A stretch of 64,000 nt of DNA, taken from NCBI GenBank assembly GCA_027924585.1, contig BSBM01000092.1, forward strand, positions 12,027,501 to 12,091,500, given 5' to 3'. The DNA is from Larix kaempferi (Eukaryota > Streptophyta > Pinopsida > Pinales > Pinaceae). Positions 10,470 through 21,776 of the stretch are shown here, one piece after another. The notes under the pieces were generated by a model. The model ran no database searches. It was not told the origin of the DNA and was given only the letters and a program-made list of their open reading frames with translations. Every line of letters starts with the position of its first letter. Within the stretch, counting starts at the first letter, position 1. A program made the position numbers and the translations under genes.

Positions 10470-13400
10470 GGACCCACAAGGTGAAGTTAGGGGTGATATG
10501 GCACTAAAGGGTGTTTGATGACATGGATCCATGGATCCAAGTTAGATTAGGCAACACCCACATATGGGATCTAGCACATGACACAATCCCCAAGGAGTGC
10601 GAATTGACCCAACGAGACTAGTGCCTTGAAATGAAGGGGTAAATGGAGTCCAAAGTATGCCAAATTGTAGATCGGGATGGTTAAGGCAATTATCAAGGTG
10701 GGTTTTTAGTAGCATGCCCCAAGGTAGGCTAGATCTCCATAGATCTAAGGTTGAAAGTGCATTACCCAATGACCCTAGTGGGGCACAACCCTCAAAATGA
10801 GGAATGGGGCCCACAAGGCAAAAATCAAAGAAGTGAAGCACTAGGGGTAGGTTATCAAGTGAGAGGAATGCAAATCAAGTGGGATCTCACCTACCCATGT
10901 CTTGGAAGTAGCAAAACTCACCCTCCCAAGGAGTGCGACCTCACCCAAGGAAGGCTAAGTGCCTTGGAAAGTGTGTCAAATGAAGCCCAATCCACACTAA
11001 ACTATAGATCCGAATTGCCGTGGATGTTATAGAGGTGGGTTTTCAATATCTTACCCAAAGCCAAGTTAGATCCAAGTAGATCTAGGAAAATAGAAAAAGA
11101 GGGTTTTGATTTTATATGGATTTTTTGACCAATAGGATGGAGAGCAAGCGAAATCAATCCGTACCTTGTAGATCTTACCTCAAAGCTTGCGGCCTCTTAG
11201 CATATGGAGAATTCTTGCCCTAGTTACAATTCCAAGCTTGATCCAAGTGTCTTCAACCAAAATCGTCCAAGCTCTAGGAGGAGAGATGTCCCATGAAAAC
11301 CTGTAAATCAAACTACATCAAGTTAGATTTGATCCACAAATCCATAAGATCTAAGCATGTCATATCAAGAAAGCAATCAATGGACAAAGCACAATTGAAA
11401 AACTCCCTCAAGATGAAGACGTTTTGCCCATGGGGGATGTGAGCAACTGCTACAATCTTCCCACAAAGCAAATCGTTGAGCTAGCTTCAAGCAATTCTGC
11501 CTCCCTTCAATTGATGTCGATTTCACCTGTAAAGCAAAGAATGCCTAGAAGCAAGATGCTAGAACATATACAAGAGTAACCCAATCAAAGCCAAGAAGTA
11601 GATCTCCAAAATATTATTTTCATTCCAAGTTTTCCAGAGCCCAAAGGTGCTCTTACAATAGGGGGTCTCCTCCTTATATAGGATAATAAAGACCAAAACC
11701 CTAGATCTCAAAACCACTTTACAATACAACAAGATGAGTGGTTGAGACTAAAAGATCTCATAATCAAATCAATGGCTAAGATGAGCCAACATAAAATATC
11801 ACATGGATCATTCAAAAGAGGGATGATGTCATAGCCTAAAGTAACTCATGGAGGGTGACGTCATCACTAGGAGGGGTCTAAGACACATGGGCCCACCTCA
11901 TATGACTAGGACATGACTCAATAAGCTCATGGTGGGGCTAGGAGGCATCAATCCTTACTAGCTCATCCCCATGGCACAACAATATAAAATAATATGTCCA
12001 AGATAATACAAATGATCAAATCTTGTCTCCAAAACTGAGAGAGACATGCAGTAAATGGCCTCCTGTGGCCACTGCGGACCCCACTGACTGATGATATCTA
12101 GTTGGAAGATAGGGGGTTCATCCTGGAAGACCTCTGTGAAGACCAAGTGCCAAAACCTTGCCTCAATTGCCCAAATCGAATTCCTCAGTGACCCTTCTAT
12201 TCCATTTTTTATCTGCCTCGGTAACTGTGAAGCTGCCCAAACTGCCTCCTGGAGTATTTGCGCTGTCAAAATAAGCCCGCCAGGCTCTCTGGGAGGGGGG
12301 TATAATGGTAAAATCAAGTGGCTGGACCACCCCCTCCTCATACAATGCCCTAGGTGAACTGGCCTCTCATGGCCCCTGCTGGATACGCTGGGAAAACAAC
12401 CCCAAAACTGGCCATCAAGTGGATAACTGCATCTATCACTATCAGAAGTGCTCGGAACTGAATGATAAGTGTCTCATTGGATCCAGAAGTCCCAAATCTA
12501 TTAAGAATGTGTACTCATACACCATGGGTTGACCTGAGGGGTCAACAATAAGGTCCACCATATCCGGACACTGCATAATCTGATGATCTGGAATAATAAT
12601 AAAATCTGCTGAACTGCATCAATCACCATCTGAATCATATGTCCACCGTATGGTATCATCAACAAAAGTATGTGGGACCATCAATCATCATCCATAAGCA
12701 CATATGGCCCACATCATCACGGATCCCAAGGATGACCATGGTCAAACTATGTTTGACCGGGTCAACCTACAACCAAGGACAAGATTATATCAATAGATTG
12801 AAGACATGTTCTTTTAATCATATTCATAGCATAGCTTAAAGTACATCATCATTCCATGGCAGTTTAATACATGTAGATATTTTAGTGTTATTTATATTTC
12901 ACTTGCACATAAGCTTTAATGACAAACTCACCATTGGACATGGTCTAACTGCTAGCTAAGGGTGAAGGGTAAGACAAGGTTGGGCAAAGGGGATGACTTG
13001 ACCAAACTCAATTACGTGACACTTTGGATGGGGAAAGGGGGAGCTACACTTTGCGTCGGACAAATAACACGAGGAAGGTTGTGCTTCACAAATGGATAAG
13101 TTGTTTAGAGAGTGCTTATTCAACTTAGGCATCATGTCTATATCAAGCTTGATCCAAGTTCATTAGGATCATTCAATTTCATTTCATGGCCTTTTTGGCT
13201 TACATAACCCTTCGGATTTCAGATGTGCTAAGAAGCACAACTAATTGCAGCTTGCATCCACGACATGTTTATACATATATATAAGGTCAACAATAATAGA
13301 TATAACTTTTGAATAACATTTTCTTTTTTGGACCTTTTTATAGTCTTCAAGGAGTATTTTAGCAGTTCATCGCTCTTGCCCTTTACTCATGTGTGTTTAA

Positions 13401-14252
13401 AAACACATTCTAGAGTTTACAGTTTCCATGGGCGAATTTATAAAGATTTCCAATAGGTAGTACATGAGCTTTCAGTTTTAGCCAACAACATCTCAAGTGA
13501 CTAGGGTGACTTCTGACAGTGCCAAACATTGGGACAACCGACCAGAATGATTTAGGCCTACGATCCAACTCACCAAAGGCAAGTTCTGTCACCAACTCAG
13601 AGCCGAGACACTAAACAAACATGGATGCGGTCCAACACAGAGGTAGTAATAGGGAAGTCCTCAGTATCAAAAAGTCAAGAAAGACAAGTCAAAGGTAAAA
13701 GCCAATATAGGAAGGTCATGGATGGATGGAGTCAAGTGAAAGTGGTGCCTAAGCTAGCAGACAAGAATGTCTAGGAAGACCATATCTATGCTCATAGGAG
13801 GGTAATAAAACCAGTGGGTTTTGTCAAGAAACCTAAGTGTGCAAGTGATACATCCATCGAATTATAACATCAACCAAGATATTCAATTTTAATTTTAATA
13901 GTACTGCCATATCCTGAATCATATACCAAGCTAATGCTATGAAGATGACCAAACAACAAGATAATAGTCCATAGTCAATAATCAGAAATCCATAGGTCAT
14001 ATCACATCATAAAAAAAATCATCATAAACCATCTGAAACACTGCTGCAATAACACCATTAGGCACTGAACTGAAACTGTATGGAATAAAGGGTCACATCG
14101 GTCATCAAATCTGAACTCTCAAGGCTCAGCCTTGGCACACTGTCTAACATAAGTCTAATAAAATACACTGCTCTGATCATGAGTGATCCCAAAATATAAG
14201 CTCATTATACCTGATCTCTATAAAAGCAAAGCTCTGAAATGTGCAGATATCT
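10470..14252 (-). mobile_element. LTR-A copy A3, remainder (reverse)
   Basis: Continuation of A3 in reverse. It begins with GGACCCACAAGGTGAAGTTAG, includes the complement of the TATA box at 11674-11680, and ends at about 14252 with AAATGTGCAGATATCT. The last ~47 bp of the LTR (the TGTTATCACACC end) are missing, and Copia RNase H coding follows at once. The right junction is therefore a deletion that removed the LTR start and about a kilobase of Copia RT. Local frames here are spurious. Confidence 0.8.
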
Positions 14253-14569
14253 CTATATGGCTTCGGAAGTTGATGTCAGGTCTGTTTGACCCGGAGTTGG
14301 ATACCACAGTGATTTTATGTGACAACTAGATTTGTATAAAGATGACGGAGAACCCAATGTTCCATGACAAGTCAAAGCACATAGAAATCCGGTATGTTTA
14401 CATATGGGATATGGTACAGAAGGGAGCTATAAAGCTCCAGTATGAGAGCATTGATGAGCAAGTTGCTGATGTGTTGACTAAGCCTCTGTCTCGAGTGAAG
14501 TTTGAGTACTTCCGAGACAAGTTTGGTGTGGTTCAAAAGGACCTTCCTCGAAAGGGGGAGCAGTGTTGA
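14253..14569 (+). pseudogene. Copia RNase H C-terminus
   Basis: Reads LRKLMSGLFD, CDN-stop, then HDKSKHIEIRY and EQVADVLTKPLSRVKFEYF, ending LPRKGEQC-stop. This is the diagnostic C-terminal RNase H of Ty1/Copia polyproteins, including the HDRSKHI--RYHFIRD-like motif. A TAG replaces the usual glutamine of CDNQS. It is in the same orientation as the RT fragment at 5033 and probably belongs to the same element, with the rest of RT deleted around A3. Confidence 0.9.
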
Positions 14570-14573
14570 TACT
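14552..14573 (+). other. first polypurine tract / TGTTGA junction of the Copia relic
   Basis: The last RNase H codons read GAAAGGGGGAGCAG then TGTTGA. In plant Copia elements the polypurine tract overlaps the final codons and is followed directly by the LTR start. A second junction of the same form lies at 15744-15760, so this element has two candidate PPT/LTR boundaries 1.18 kb apart. Confidence 0.5.
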
Positions 14574-14577
14574 GATG

Positions 14578-14832
14578 ATGATGTTGCAGTGGGATTGTAT
14601 CATCCTTGAACACATGTCCTAAAGGGATCCGTAGAATTTTGTCTCCGAGAAAGATGTTGATGATGATGTTGCAGTGGGATTGTATCAGCCCTGGACACAT
14701 GTCCTAAAGGGATCCGCAGACTCTTGTCTCCGAGAAAGATGTTGATGATGATGTTGCAGTAGGATTGTATCATCCTTGGACACATGTCCTAAAAGGATCC
14801 GTAGACTCTTGTCTCCGAGAATGTGATGATAA
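14578..14832 (+). repeat. 85-bp tandem repeat, three copies
   Basis: ATGTTGCAGT recurs at 14581, 14666 and 14751 (period 85). Each unit carries GGATTGTATCA, CACATGTCCTAAA, GGATCCG and TTGTCTCCGAGAA. It lies in the non-coding 3' region of the Copia relic. Confidence 0.85.
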
Positions 14833-14844
14833 TGTTGTGTTGAT

Positions 14845-14960
14845 AATCCTAGATTTGATCTAGGTCACATCTAGTATGAAAAAGGACTGGCTCTATGGTT
14901 GTAAATCCTAGATTTGATCTAGGTCACATCCAGTATGAAAAAGGACTGGCACTGTGGTTG
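14845..14960 (+). repeat. 59-bp tandem repeat, two copies
   Basis: AATCCTAGATTTGATCTAGG starts at 14845 and 14904. Each unit ends AGTATGAAAAAGGACTGGC. Confidence 0.8.
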
Positions 14961-15095
14961 GGATTGTATCTTCCTTGGACCTTAGTCCTAAAGTGATCCA
15001 GAGACCTCTGTCCTCGAGAATGTGGTTGGAGTGTATCTTCCTTGGACCTTAGTCCTAAAGTGACCCAGAGACTTATGTCCCCGAGAATGTGGATA
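14961..15095 (+). repeat. 67-bp tandem repeat, two copies
   Basis: GGA-TGTATCTTCCTTGGACC starts at 14961 and 15028. Each unit has AGTCCTAAAGTGA-CCAGAGAC and a cCCGAGAATGTGG end, so it is a diverged relative of the 85-bp unit. Confidence 0.75.
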
Positions 15096-15357
15096 GGATT
15101 GCATCATCCTTGGCATTATGTCCTAAAGTGAGAGGGACTGATCATCCCGCAATTGGATAAGGATTGCATCATCCTTGACATTATGTCCTAAAGTGAGAGG
15201 CACTGATCATCCCGCAATTGGATCAGGATTGCATCATCCTTGGCATTATATCCCAAAGTGAGAGGGATTGATCATCCCGTAATTGGATCAGGATTGCATC
15301 ATCCTTGGCATTATGTCCTAAAGTGAGAGGGATTGATCATCTCGTAATTGGATCATG
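15096..15357 (+). repeat. 65-bp tandem repeat, four copies
   Basis: ATTGCATCATCCTTG starts at 15098, 15163, 15228 and 15293, an exact 65-bp period. Each unit holds CCTAAAGTGAGAGG, GATCATC and CAATTGGAT-type motifs. Related in wording to the 85- and 67-bp units upstream. Confidence 0.85.
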
Positions 15358-15399
15358 TGTGTTGTAGGTTATGCTACTATGATGATGTTATTGATCTAA

Positions 15400-15743
15400 A
15401 GATCAAGATGATGATGTTGATCGAAAGATCCAGATGTTGATGGTGGTATTGATCGAAAGATCAAAATGATGATGTTGCTGCTGATTGAAAGATCCAGATA
15501 TTGATGTTGTTGTTGTAGACGATCGAGTGAACAAGTGTTGCAGAAGATGAAGACTCAGTACTATAGAAGATGATGCTCCAGTATTGAAGATATTGAAGAT
15601 GTTCCAGTAACTGTTCCAGTTGTTGATGTTGTTGAAGAAAACTTCCAATGATTTATAGATTTATCACCTTGATGTTGTTAATGATGCTCTCTCTCCTTGA
15701 TCCTACAGTTGATGTTGATGTTGTCAGTAGAATGCCCTTCTAG
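15400..15743 (+). repeat. GATGTTGATCGAAAGATCC-type short repeats and GTTGAT-rich spacer
   Basis: Several copies of TTGATCGAAAGATC(C/A) and GATGATGTTG between 15400 and 15520 give way to a GTTGATGTTG-rich spacer. This fills the rest of the untranslated 3' region before the second polypurine tract. No ORF is supported. Confidence 0.6.
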
Positions 15744-15754
15744 TTAAGGGGGAG
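15744..15754 (+). other. second polypurine tract of the Copia relic
   Basis: TTAAGGGGGAG directly precedes TGTTGAAATATTG, the start of the LTR. Classic position for plus-strand priming of a Copia 3' LTR. Confidence 0.65.
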
Positions 15755-16349
15755 TGTTGAAATATTGTAACTTCGAAGAATATTCTATTGTATTTTATTA
15801 TTGTAATTTATTCGGAGATGTTTTATTCCTCCGTCAGGATGTTATTATTGTATTTGGTTATGTAAAGTCATTGAGGTAAATCCTCACTTGTAAGTCGGGG
15901 CATTAGATCCCCCTAGAGTCAAATGTAATGGGGTTTTTAAGTCCACTAGAGGAGTCAGCCCAGTCAGCATTAATTGAGTGGTAAAGTTAGTTGAGGCCGA
16001 CATGTCAAGTTGTAAAATTAAAGTAGAAATGAAGGTATAAATAGAGAGCTAGGCTCTCTCATTTATTCATTCACACACACACACTCGTGTAATTCGCAAT
16101 GGAGAGAGAGAGCGATAGATATCTGCAAGGAAAAGGAGCACTTGTTTGGGGTTTTGTCTTTGTACTTTTGATCATCTATATTGAGGAAGTTTTGCTGGGT
16201 TTTCTTCCCCTAGAGGGTTTCCTAGGATAAATTTGTGTCTCTTGTGTTTATGCTGTGCTTGTTATTCTTTCAGTGATTCTGTATATGCTATTGTTGTGAA
16301 ATTGAATTGAACACTGATGTTATCTATCTTAGTATATTGAATCTTAACA
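15755..16349 (+). mobile_element. Copia LTR (595 bp)
   Basis: Runs from TGTTGAAATATTG to ATCTTAACA, a short TG...CA inverted end. It holds a TATAAATAG box at 16036 and a conserved Copia R-U5 text (TTTTGCTGGGTTTTCTTCCC, GGATAAATTTGTGTCT). The same R-U5 text appears at 46446-46505 and, in reverse, around 47281-47330. As the 3' LTR of the RT/RNase H relic it abuts the 738-bp repeat locus. Its 5' LTR is not in the window. Confidence 0.8.
16036..16043 (+). promoter_or_regulatory. TATA box of the Copia LTR
   Basis: GGTATAAATAGAGAGC lies about 280 bp inside the LTR and about 35 bp before the TTCATTCACACAC stretch, a usual plant core promoter layout. Confidence 0.6.
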
Positions 16350-16516
16350 CAAACACTATCAGAGCATGGTTAAGCCTGCCCCATCGATCATTGCAAATTC
16401 ACTGTCCTAACTCCTCGCATCTGAAATAGAAGTTGGGAGGCTGATCTTCCAAGGAGAAGACCACCACTTTCATGATCCATGATAATAGACCTCCAATCGA
16501 TGGCACTATTACCCCT
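16350..16516. repeat. 738-bp locus repeat, left partial unit
   Basis: From about CACTATCAGAGCATGG to GGCACTATTACCCCT this matches 35743-35897 and 36481-36635, i.e. the same part of the 738-bp unit at 35163-36957. It is the left flank of solo LTR B1 and ends in the CCCCT target duplication (16512-16516). Confidence 0.8.
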
Positions 16517-19500
16517 TATTACCAGTTAAGTTGTACTTAGTTGGACTATCAAGTGAGCGGGCAAAGTTGAACATGTTACATGTTCGTTTTCGATGATTTG
16601 ATGTCCATCAGGCCTTTTTGAGGGCCCATTTTTTACTTTTTTTTACCACATGTCCATGGCCCTACGGGGTTTGTAATAAATGTACTAGCGTGGTGTTTTG
16701 TAAAGGACTTGGCTCCCTAGGACTTTTTGACTAAGTCAGGTATTCCAAGGAGTTTTTTTCACCTATTAATTATGTCTTGCATTATTGCATAACATAATTT
16801 TTGAGTTTTTCTCCTGCTCCTCCAAAGCTTGAATGCCTGGGAGGTTAACGGGCCTTAGGGGATTGTTAAAGTCCATGGGTCAATGTATATGAACATGCTA
16901 GACATTGTTTTTGAGTCATATGGACATGTGCTAAGTCTCCCTAGGTTGTTTTTTAATTTTCGGCGAAAAGTATTTTTTCCGTAAATGAGCCATTTTTTAA
17001 TGGTTTCTTTAAAAATATTGTAATTGGCCTAGAAATGTCATCTAGGGGTCTTTTTGGCCTTGGGGGTGCTTGTTTTCTAACTCAGAGCACCCACCTTACC
17101 CCTAAACCACTTTCCATAGTCATTGGGTCATTTATTTTTCACTTATGGCTAAAAAATAAAAATAAAAGTGAAAAATAGTGAGAAAAAATGAAAAAAGTCA
17201 AAAAATCATTAAAAAATTAAATCCATAATTTTGGCGATTTAATGTAAGAATCAGATCAGCATTGTTTTTGGAGAGTTTTGGGATGATTTATATGACGTAT
17301 GGGCAGCCCATATTGTGGGAATGACTCCCCTATTTGAGGTAGGCGCATTTCCTCAACTTGGGCACATTTCTAAATTGAGCGGGGCCCCACGAATCAAGGG
17401 TATGGCAGCGTGTTTTGTGGCTGATATGGGGCTGCGTTTGGGCAACATATTAGAAGGGATTGGCAGCCCCTATCTCTCCATCTATCAAGCCATCTATCAT
17501 GCCACCCATTCCACCTTCTTCTCCTCAACTCGGGCGCCCCCTCTCCTTGAGTTTTTTCTATATAAGCAAGTTCATTCTCATTGTTTTTTCATGAGAAGGT
17601 GAAACCTCTGCTCCTATCTTTGTAATACTTTTGCATTTGTTTATGAATAAAAGGCTTTGGAGGCAAATCTCTATGTGGACTCTCATGGTGTGGATGATCA
17701 TGTTCTATTTTAATAGATGAGGTAATCTGTGTCTTTACATGTTTATTCATGCTTGTTTATTGATCAATCACTAGCTTTTGAAGGAGATGTTTATCTTAGA
17801 AAGGTAAAGATAGTGTAATTTAATGCATTATTTTTACCGTTGGTTATCATAGAGTGCTTAGAGTTCAATGTCATTTTTGTCTAAATGCTTGAATTTGTTT
17901 TCTATTTTAGTCTACACTAGTTGCATTTGATCGTGCTTGTGTGAGTTGTCTTTTATGTCTACAGGTTGCTGATCCAAAGAGTTGGTGGAGCTTGCTTGCA
18001 TCCATTGGTCTTCGAAATTGATTCAAGGAGAATTAGTCCCATTGATCCCCACGATGGAGGACTCCATAGCCTAAATTCAAGACGTTTCTTCTTCTTCTCA
18101 TCAACATAAAAATCTTCAAATTTCTCTTGGTTACTTTGGTTTGCATATTTCAGACCTCATTCTTATTTAAATATCATAAGTAGGTCTGATTTTTGTATTA
18201 GATCTTAAGTTCATCTTGAAGTAAAAACTTTATCTAGATCTAATTGATGCATGCTTCTTGTTAAATTATGTGTTTCCGAATATTTTAAGGGCTTAAACAA
18301 GTAGTTTGTTTTACTGAACTTCATGTTTATTTGGTTGATTTAAAGAGCTGATAATTTGCAGCCCTCAAAAGCTTGCAAAGATTCCAAGTAAAAAGGCCCC
18401 AATCCTTGTTTTACTTGGTTAAATTTTGTCATTTTTAACTAGTTTAACACTTAGTTTTTTCTGGGTTTTTTAGGAGGTGTTCCAAAGACACTCTGAAAAT
18501 GTTTTTGGGCATCTTATACTGACATTTGCTTGCTGGTTTGCAGCAAAAGACGAATAGGTAAGAAGAGGTGCTGCCGAAATTTCAAGGATCCAGGCAATCC
18601 GGAGGACCAAAACTGATATTTTGTAAAACCAGTTAATTTTTTCCTTCAAAATTGTAAGCCACCAAGTCACTTTAAGTAGATTGGGGCACTTCTCTGACCA
18701 TTGTAAAATATTATTAAACGAGAGCAAGTGGGCTAACCAACGCCCACACCCCATCCCCCCAGGGGTGGCCTGTGTCGTCTCTTTTCGTGGTGTGATTTTT
18801 AGTGTAGTTTATTTCTTTTATCTTTTCGGCATTTAATAAAACTAACTAGGTTTAAAATTTACCTTGTTGGTCCGTTCCACTGTCGGGCCAAAAGTTCACT
18901 CAGGACATAGATTTTTATCATTTTTTTTACAAACTCAAACGCCCCCTTGCTTTCCCGAAGTAGGGTTTCAGAATAAGGGCTTGCCCGAGTACTAGCCTGA
19001 AAAGAGACTCTTGGGGTTTTGAAAGATAAAATTTTGGTTCATAAAAAATTTAAAAAATTTCCAAGGTCTTTTCTCGTATGCTTTGTGGCCAACTTGCAGC
19101 TCCGTCTGATCATGTTGGTATGCATCAGAAAGGGGAAGATGACTAGTAATTGGATCTAACACCAACCCAATAAAAAAAACCTTTTTGTGAAAATCCGGCA
19201 CAACGCGAACATTTTGTTGTCGTGGGAAAATTTTTCAGAGGACTTGGGACAAAACTAGGTAGTGACCTCGTGGAAACCGTTAGGCTTGCCATCGTTGGTA
19301 CAACATCTGAACACCTCCTTGAGACTCCGATCCAGCCCAAGTCTGAGTGAGAAACCACACATCAAAATTCCGGACATGTTCCCTGTACCTTTGCGTATAT
19401 TGAGAACCCACCAACCCTAATAAAAAGATCACTACCACATTAAATTTAAAAGAAACCAAGAACACTTGCACAACATTTACTTTTTCAGTTCACACATCTT

Positions 19501-19857
19501 TTTCGACTCCATTCAGGCACTGGTTTATATTGTTATATTTCATGTTATTGATGAATGTTGTTTATGATGATAATGTTGAATATTTGCAAATGAAATGTTG
19601 ATGAATGATGCTTTGCTTTATATGTATAAATGTATGCTACATTAGCTTGGTTTCAAAAAATATTTCTAACTCCTAGATTAGACACCATAGTTTTGTTTTC
19701 ATTTTTAGGGTCCACCCCCCTTTGCTTCGCTAGGAAAGCCTAGACGGAGGAGTCGAGTCCCAAGTGATAGCACTTGACTCTGACTTGCCCCTAAGGCCAC
19801 ACCAGCAACTTGAAGACTTCTGCTGCATTTTCCCAGGTGTGGAACTAGGCGGCAACA
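16517..19857 (+). mobile_element. solo LTR-B copy B1 (3341 bp)
   Basis: Begins TATTACCAGTTAAG (copy B3 has TGTTACCAG, so the TG has changed to TA) and ends GGCGGCAACA. CCCCT precedes it at 16512 and follows it at 19858, a perfect 5-bp target duplication in the 738-bp unit. It has a TATATAAG box at 17559 and AATAAA at 17646. Length and text match B3 (31820-35162) throughout. No internal domain separates it from its right flank, so it is a solo LTR. Frames on its minus strand recur in B3 only because the two LTRs are nearly the same. Confidence 0.9.
17559..17566 (+). promoter_or_regulatory. TATA box of LTR-B (B1)
   Basis: TTCTATATAAGCAAG, repeated at 32865 in B3, with AATAAA about 87 bp later (17646, 32952). 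This sets the R region of LTR-B. Confidence 0.6.
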
Positions 19858-20252
19858 CCCCTCACAGCAAGTTTTATTTCTATTATGGCAATCTAGGTAT
19901 CAACTGCATTACTTAATAATTTTGGTAGCATGGATAGATTCTAGAGCAGGCTTGTATTAGTAGGTCTCCACCCAAATTGAAGTTTGATCAGAGAAAAAGG
20001 ATTATCATCTCTCTCGGGCTGTGTGGACTACTGTAGATGTATATTAGAGGGCTCAAGTTGATCACTTCCAAGCACAAATTCATTTCTCATCGCTGGTTTT
20101 CCTCATAAGAACCAATTTTAAACTTGGAATTGACTCACAATTTCACTACAAAATAGAAAGTGCAGCTGAGGGGCTATTGTGTCACTTTGGCGAATGAACT
20201 GCTCATAGAAATCCTAAGTTTCATCGTTAATATGGCACTCCTCTAAACATGC
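19858..20252. repeat. 738-bp locus repeat, right flank of B1
   Basis: CCCCTCACAGCAAGTTTTAT onward matches 35163-35557. It stops at CTCTAAACATGC and jumps straight into the 3' part of an LTR-B (ATTAGCTTGG). The jump has a short shared ATGC at the join. Confidence 0.85.
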
Positions 20253-20469
20253 ATTAGCTTGGTTTCAAAAAATATTTCTAACTCCTAGATTAAACACCAT
20301 AGTTTTGTTTTCATTTTTAGGGTCGACCCCCCTTGGCTTCGCTAGGAAAGCCTAGACGGAGGAGTCGAGTCCCAAGTGACAACACTTGACTCTGACTTGC
20401 CCCCAAGGCCACACCAGTAGCTTAAAGACTTTTGCTGCGTATTCCCAGGTGTGGAACCAGGCGGCAACA
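20253..20469 (+). mobile_element. truncated 5' LTR-B (B2), last 217 bp
   Basis: Matches the end of B1 (19641-19857) and B3, ending CCAGGCGGCAACA. It is followed by the primer binding site. The missing upstream part is explained by a tandem duplication breakpoint at its left end. Confidence 0.85.
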
Positions 20470-20490
20470 TTTTGGCGCCGCTGCCGGGGA
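20470..20490 (+). other. primer binding site (tRNA-Asp type)
   Basis: Right after the LTR end comes TGGCGCCGCTGCCGGGG. It differs by one base from the tRNA-Asp-complementary PBS (TGGCGCCGTTGCCGGGG) usual in plant Ty3/Gypsy elements of the Tat/Athila type. This supports a retroviral-like replication origin for family B. Confidence 0.75.
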
Positions 20491-20871
20491 TAAGTCTTTT
20501 TATTCCCGGAATACGACTTTTGAGTTTTTTTTGTTTTTTGTTTTCCTTTGTTTGATGAATGCTTAGAGTAGGTCTTTAATTTTTCATCTGACGACTCCAC
20601 TAACCTTTTTTTCCTTTTATAAAAGTTCAAAGAAAAGCAAAAATAGAATTCTTTGTGAGATTATTTCAAATGCATATTTTTATTCTCATGTGGCGACTCC
20701 ATTGAAGGGATAAAACCCTTGTTTCTTATATAGTTTGTTGAGACTGTTTGTGTGTAGATGAGCCTGATGCATTACAGTAAAATCTATAAAGCTCACATTT
20801 TGACAACTCCACTGATTCAGTATTAGATATATCCCATGGTCATTTCAAATACATGCTATTGATCTTTGAAA
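20491..20871 (+). other. untranslated leader of family B
   Basis: A T-rich leader follows the PBS. It contains CGACTCCACTAACC, GCGACTCCATTGAAGG and CAACTCCACTGATTC, three spaced variants of (g)aCgACTCCA(c/t)T. No ORF longer than a few codons precedes the gag start at 20872. Confidence 0.5.
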
Positions 20872-21776
20872 ATGGATAATAAAGAGTTTAGTGAGCAAAT
20901 TTCCGATGCTCATCCTCCCATTGACTTCTCAGGCATCCCTGGTTTCCCTAATTATCATAATGGTCAAGATGTATCTGATTATCTGTCGGTCTTTTGGGGA
21001 GATGATGATGTAGTAACCCGACATGTCATGTCTTTTCTTAAAGTTGTGACTAACTTCAAAGTCTTATATGAAGATAACATAATGGAGATGTTTGTTAGTA
21101 CATTATAGGGATCTGTTTATCAATGGTATTCTAAAGAGCTTCCAAATAAATGTATTAACTCTCTTTCGAGCCTCCTTAGAATATTTATAAGGCATTGGCA
21201 TAATAGAGGAACTAGTATGGAAGATTTGGACAGGATCCTTAGAAGGTACTTTCTCTTGTTCATACCTTGGATTGAGTATCATAAGGAAGACCCCAACTTT
21301 CCTCGTATCATCATGACAGAGAATGATAAATATTGGGAGGTGCCTCTAAGTTATATCAATCGTGTTGATCTCCTTGTAGCACAGTATGGATTTAAAGAAG
21401 AGATTCAGCATGACCCTATTGAAGAGTTCCATGAAGCACCCTCAGTTGAAGATTTTGTGGAAAACCATCCTCTTGTCACCATAACTGAAAACATAGAAGA
21501 TATGGAGTGTTCTCAAATCTATTAAGATGATCACATATGTATTCCTGATTTACCTAAAGATGAAGCCATCATAGAAGTTGACAAAGAAATTCATGAAGGG
21601 TCTTCAATTGAAGATTTTTCAGAAGAGCTTCCTCAATTTGCCATTGAATATTTGGGATTTCAGGATTACTTCAGTGAAAATGGTGACGTTTGTACTTCAA
21701 ATTCTCCTCAGCAAGCAACCACTGCAGAAGCCTCTAAAGAAACTTGTGATGAAATTTGTATGGTTTATGATGATAC
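20872..21776 (+). pseudogene. family-B gag-like ORF, first part
   Basis: Starts at ATG 20872 (MDNKEFSEQ). Residues ~60-110 resemble the Retrotrans_gag domain of plant Gypsy elements: a V-FLK--TNFKVLYED stretch, MFVSTL, GSVYQWYSKELP, then RHWHNRG. Downstream comes an acidic tail with two related boxes (SVEDFVE and SIEDFSE). In-frame stops lie at 21106 (TAG, within L-G of the conserved TLEG motif) and 21523 (TAA), but the frame is otherwise continuous. The frame is cut in a GAT GAT AC|T codon by solo LTR A5 and continues at 30744. No zinc knuckle is seen. The gag role (capsid) is inference from the domain. Confidence 0.75.
21772..21776. repeat. target site duplication of A5, left copy (GATAC)
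   Basis: GATAC precedes A5; GACAC follows it at 30739-30743. Removing one copy along with A5 joins the gag frame without a shift. Confidence 0.75.

Noticed and set aside
10143-12341. Frames of 99-129 codons in and around reverse LTR-A
   Set aside because: They change or break in the corresponding places of A4, A5 and A6, so they are not conserved coding sequence.
18470-19358. Minus-strand frames in LTR-B that recur in B3 (33779-34664)
   Set aside because: They are shared because the two LTRs are close copies. There is no domain, and one frame is split in B1 but joined in B3.
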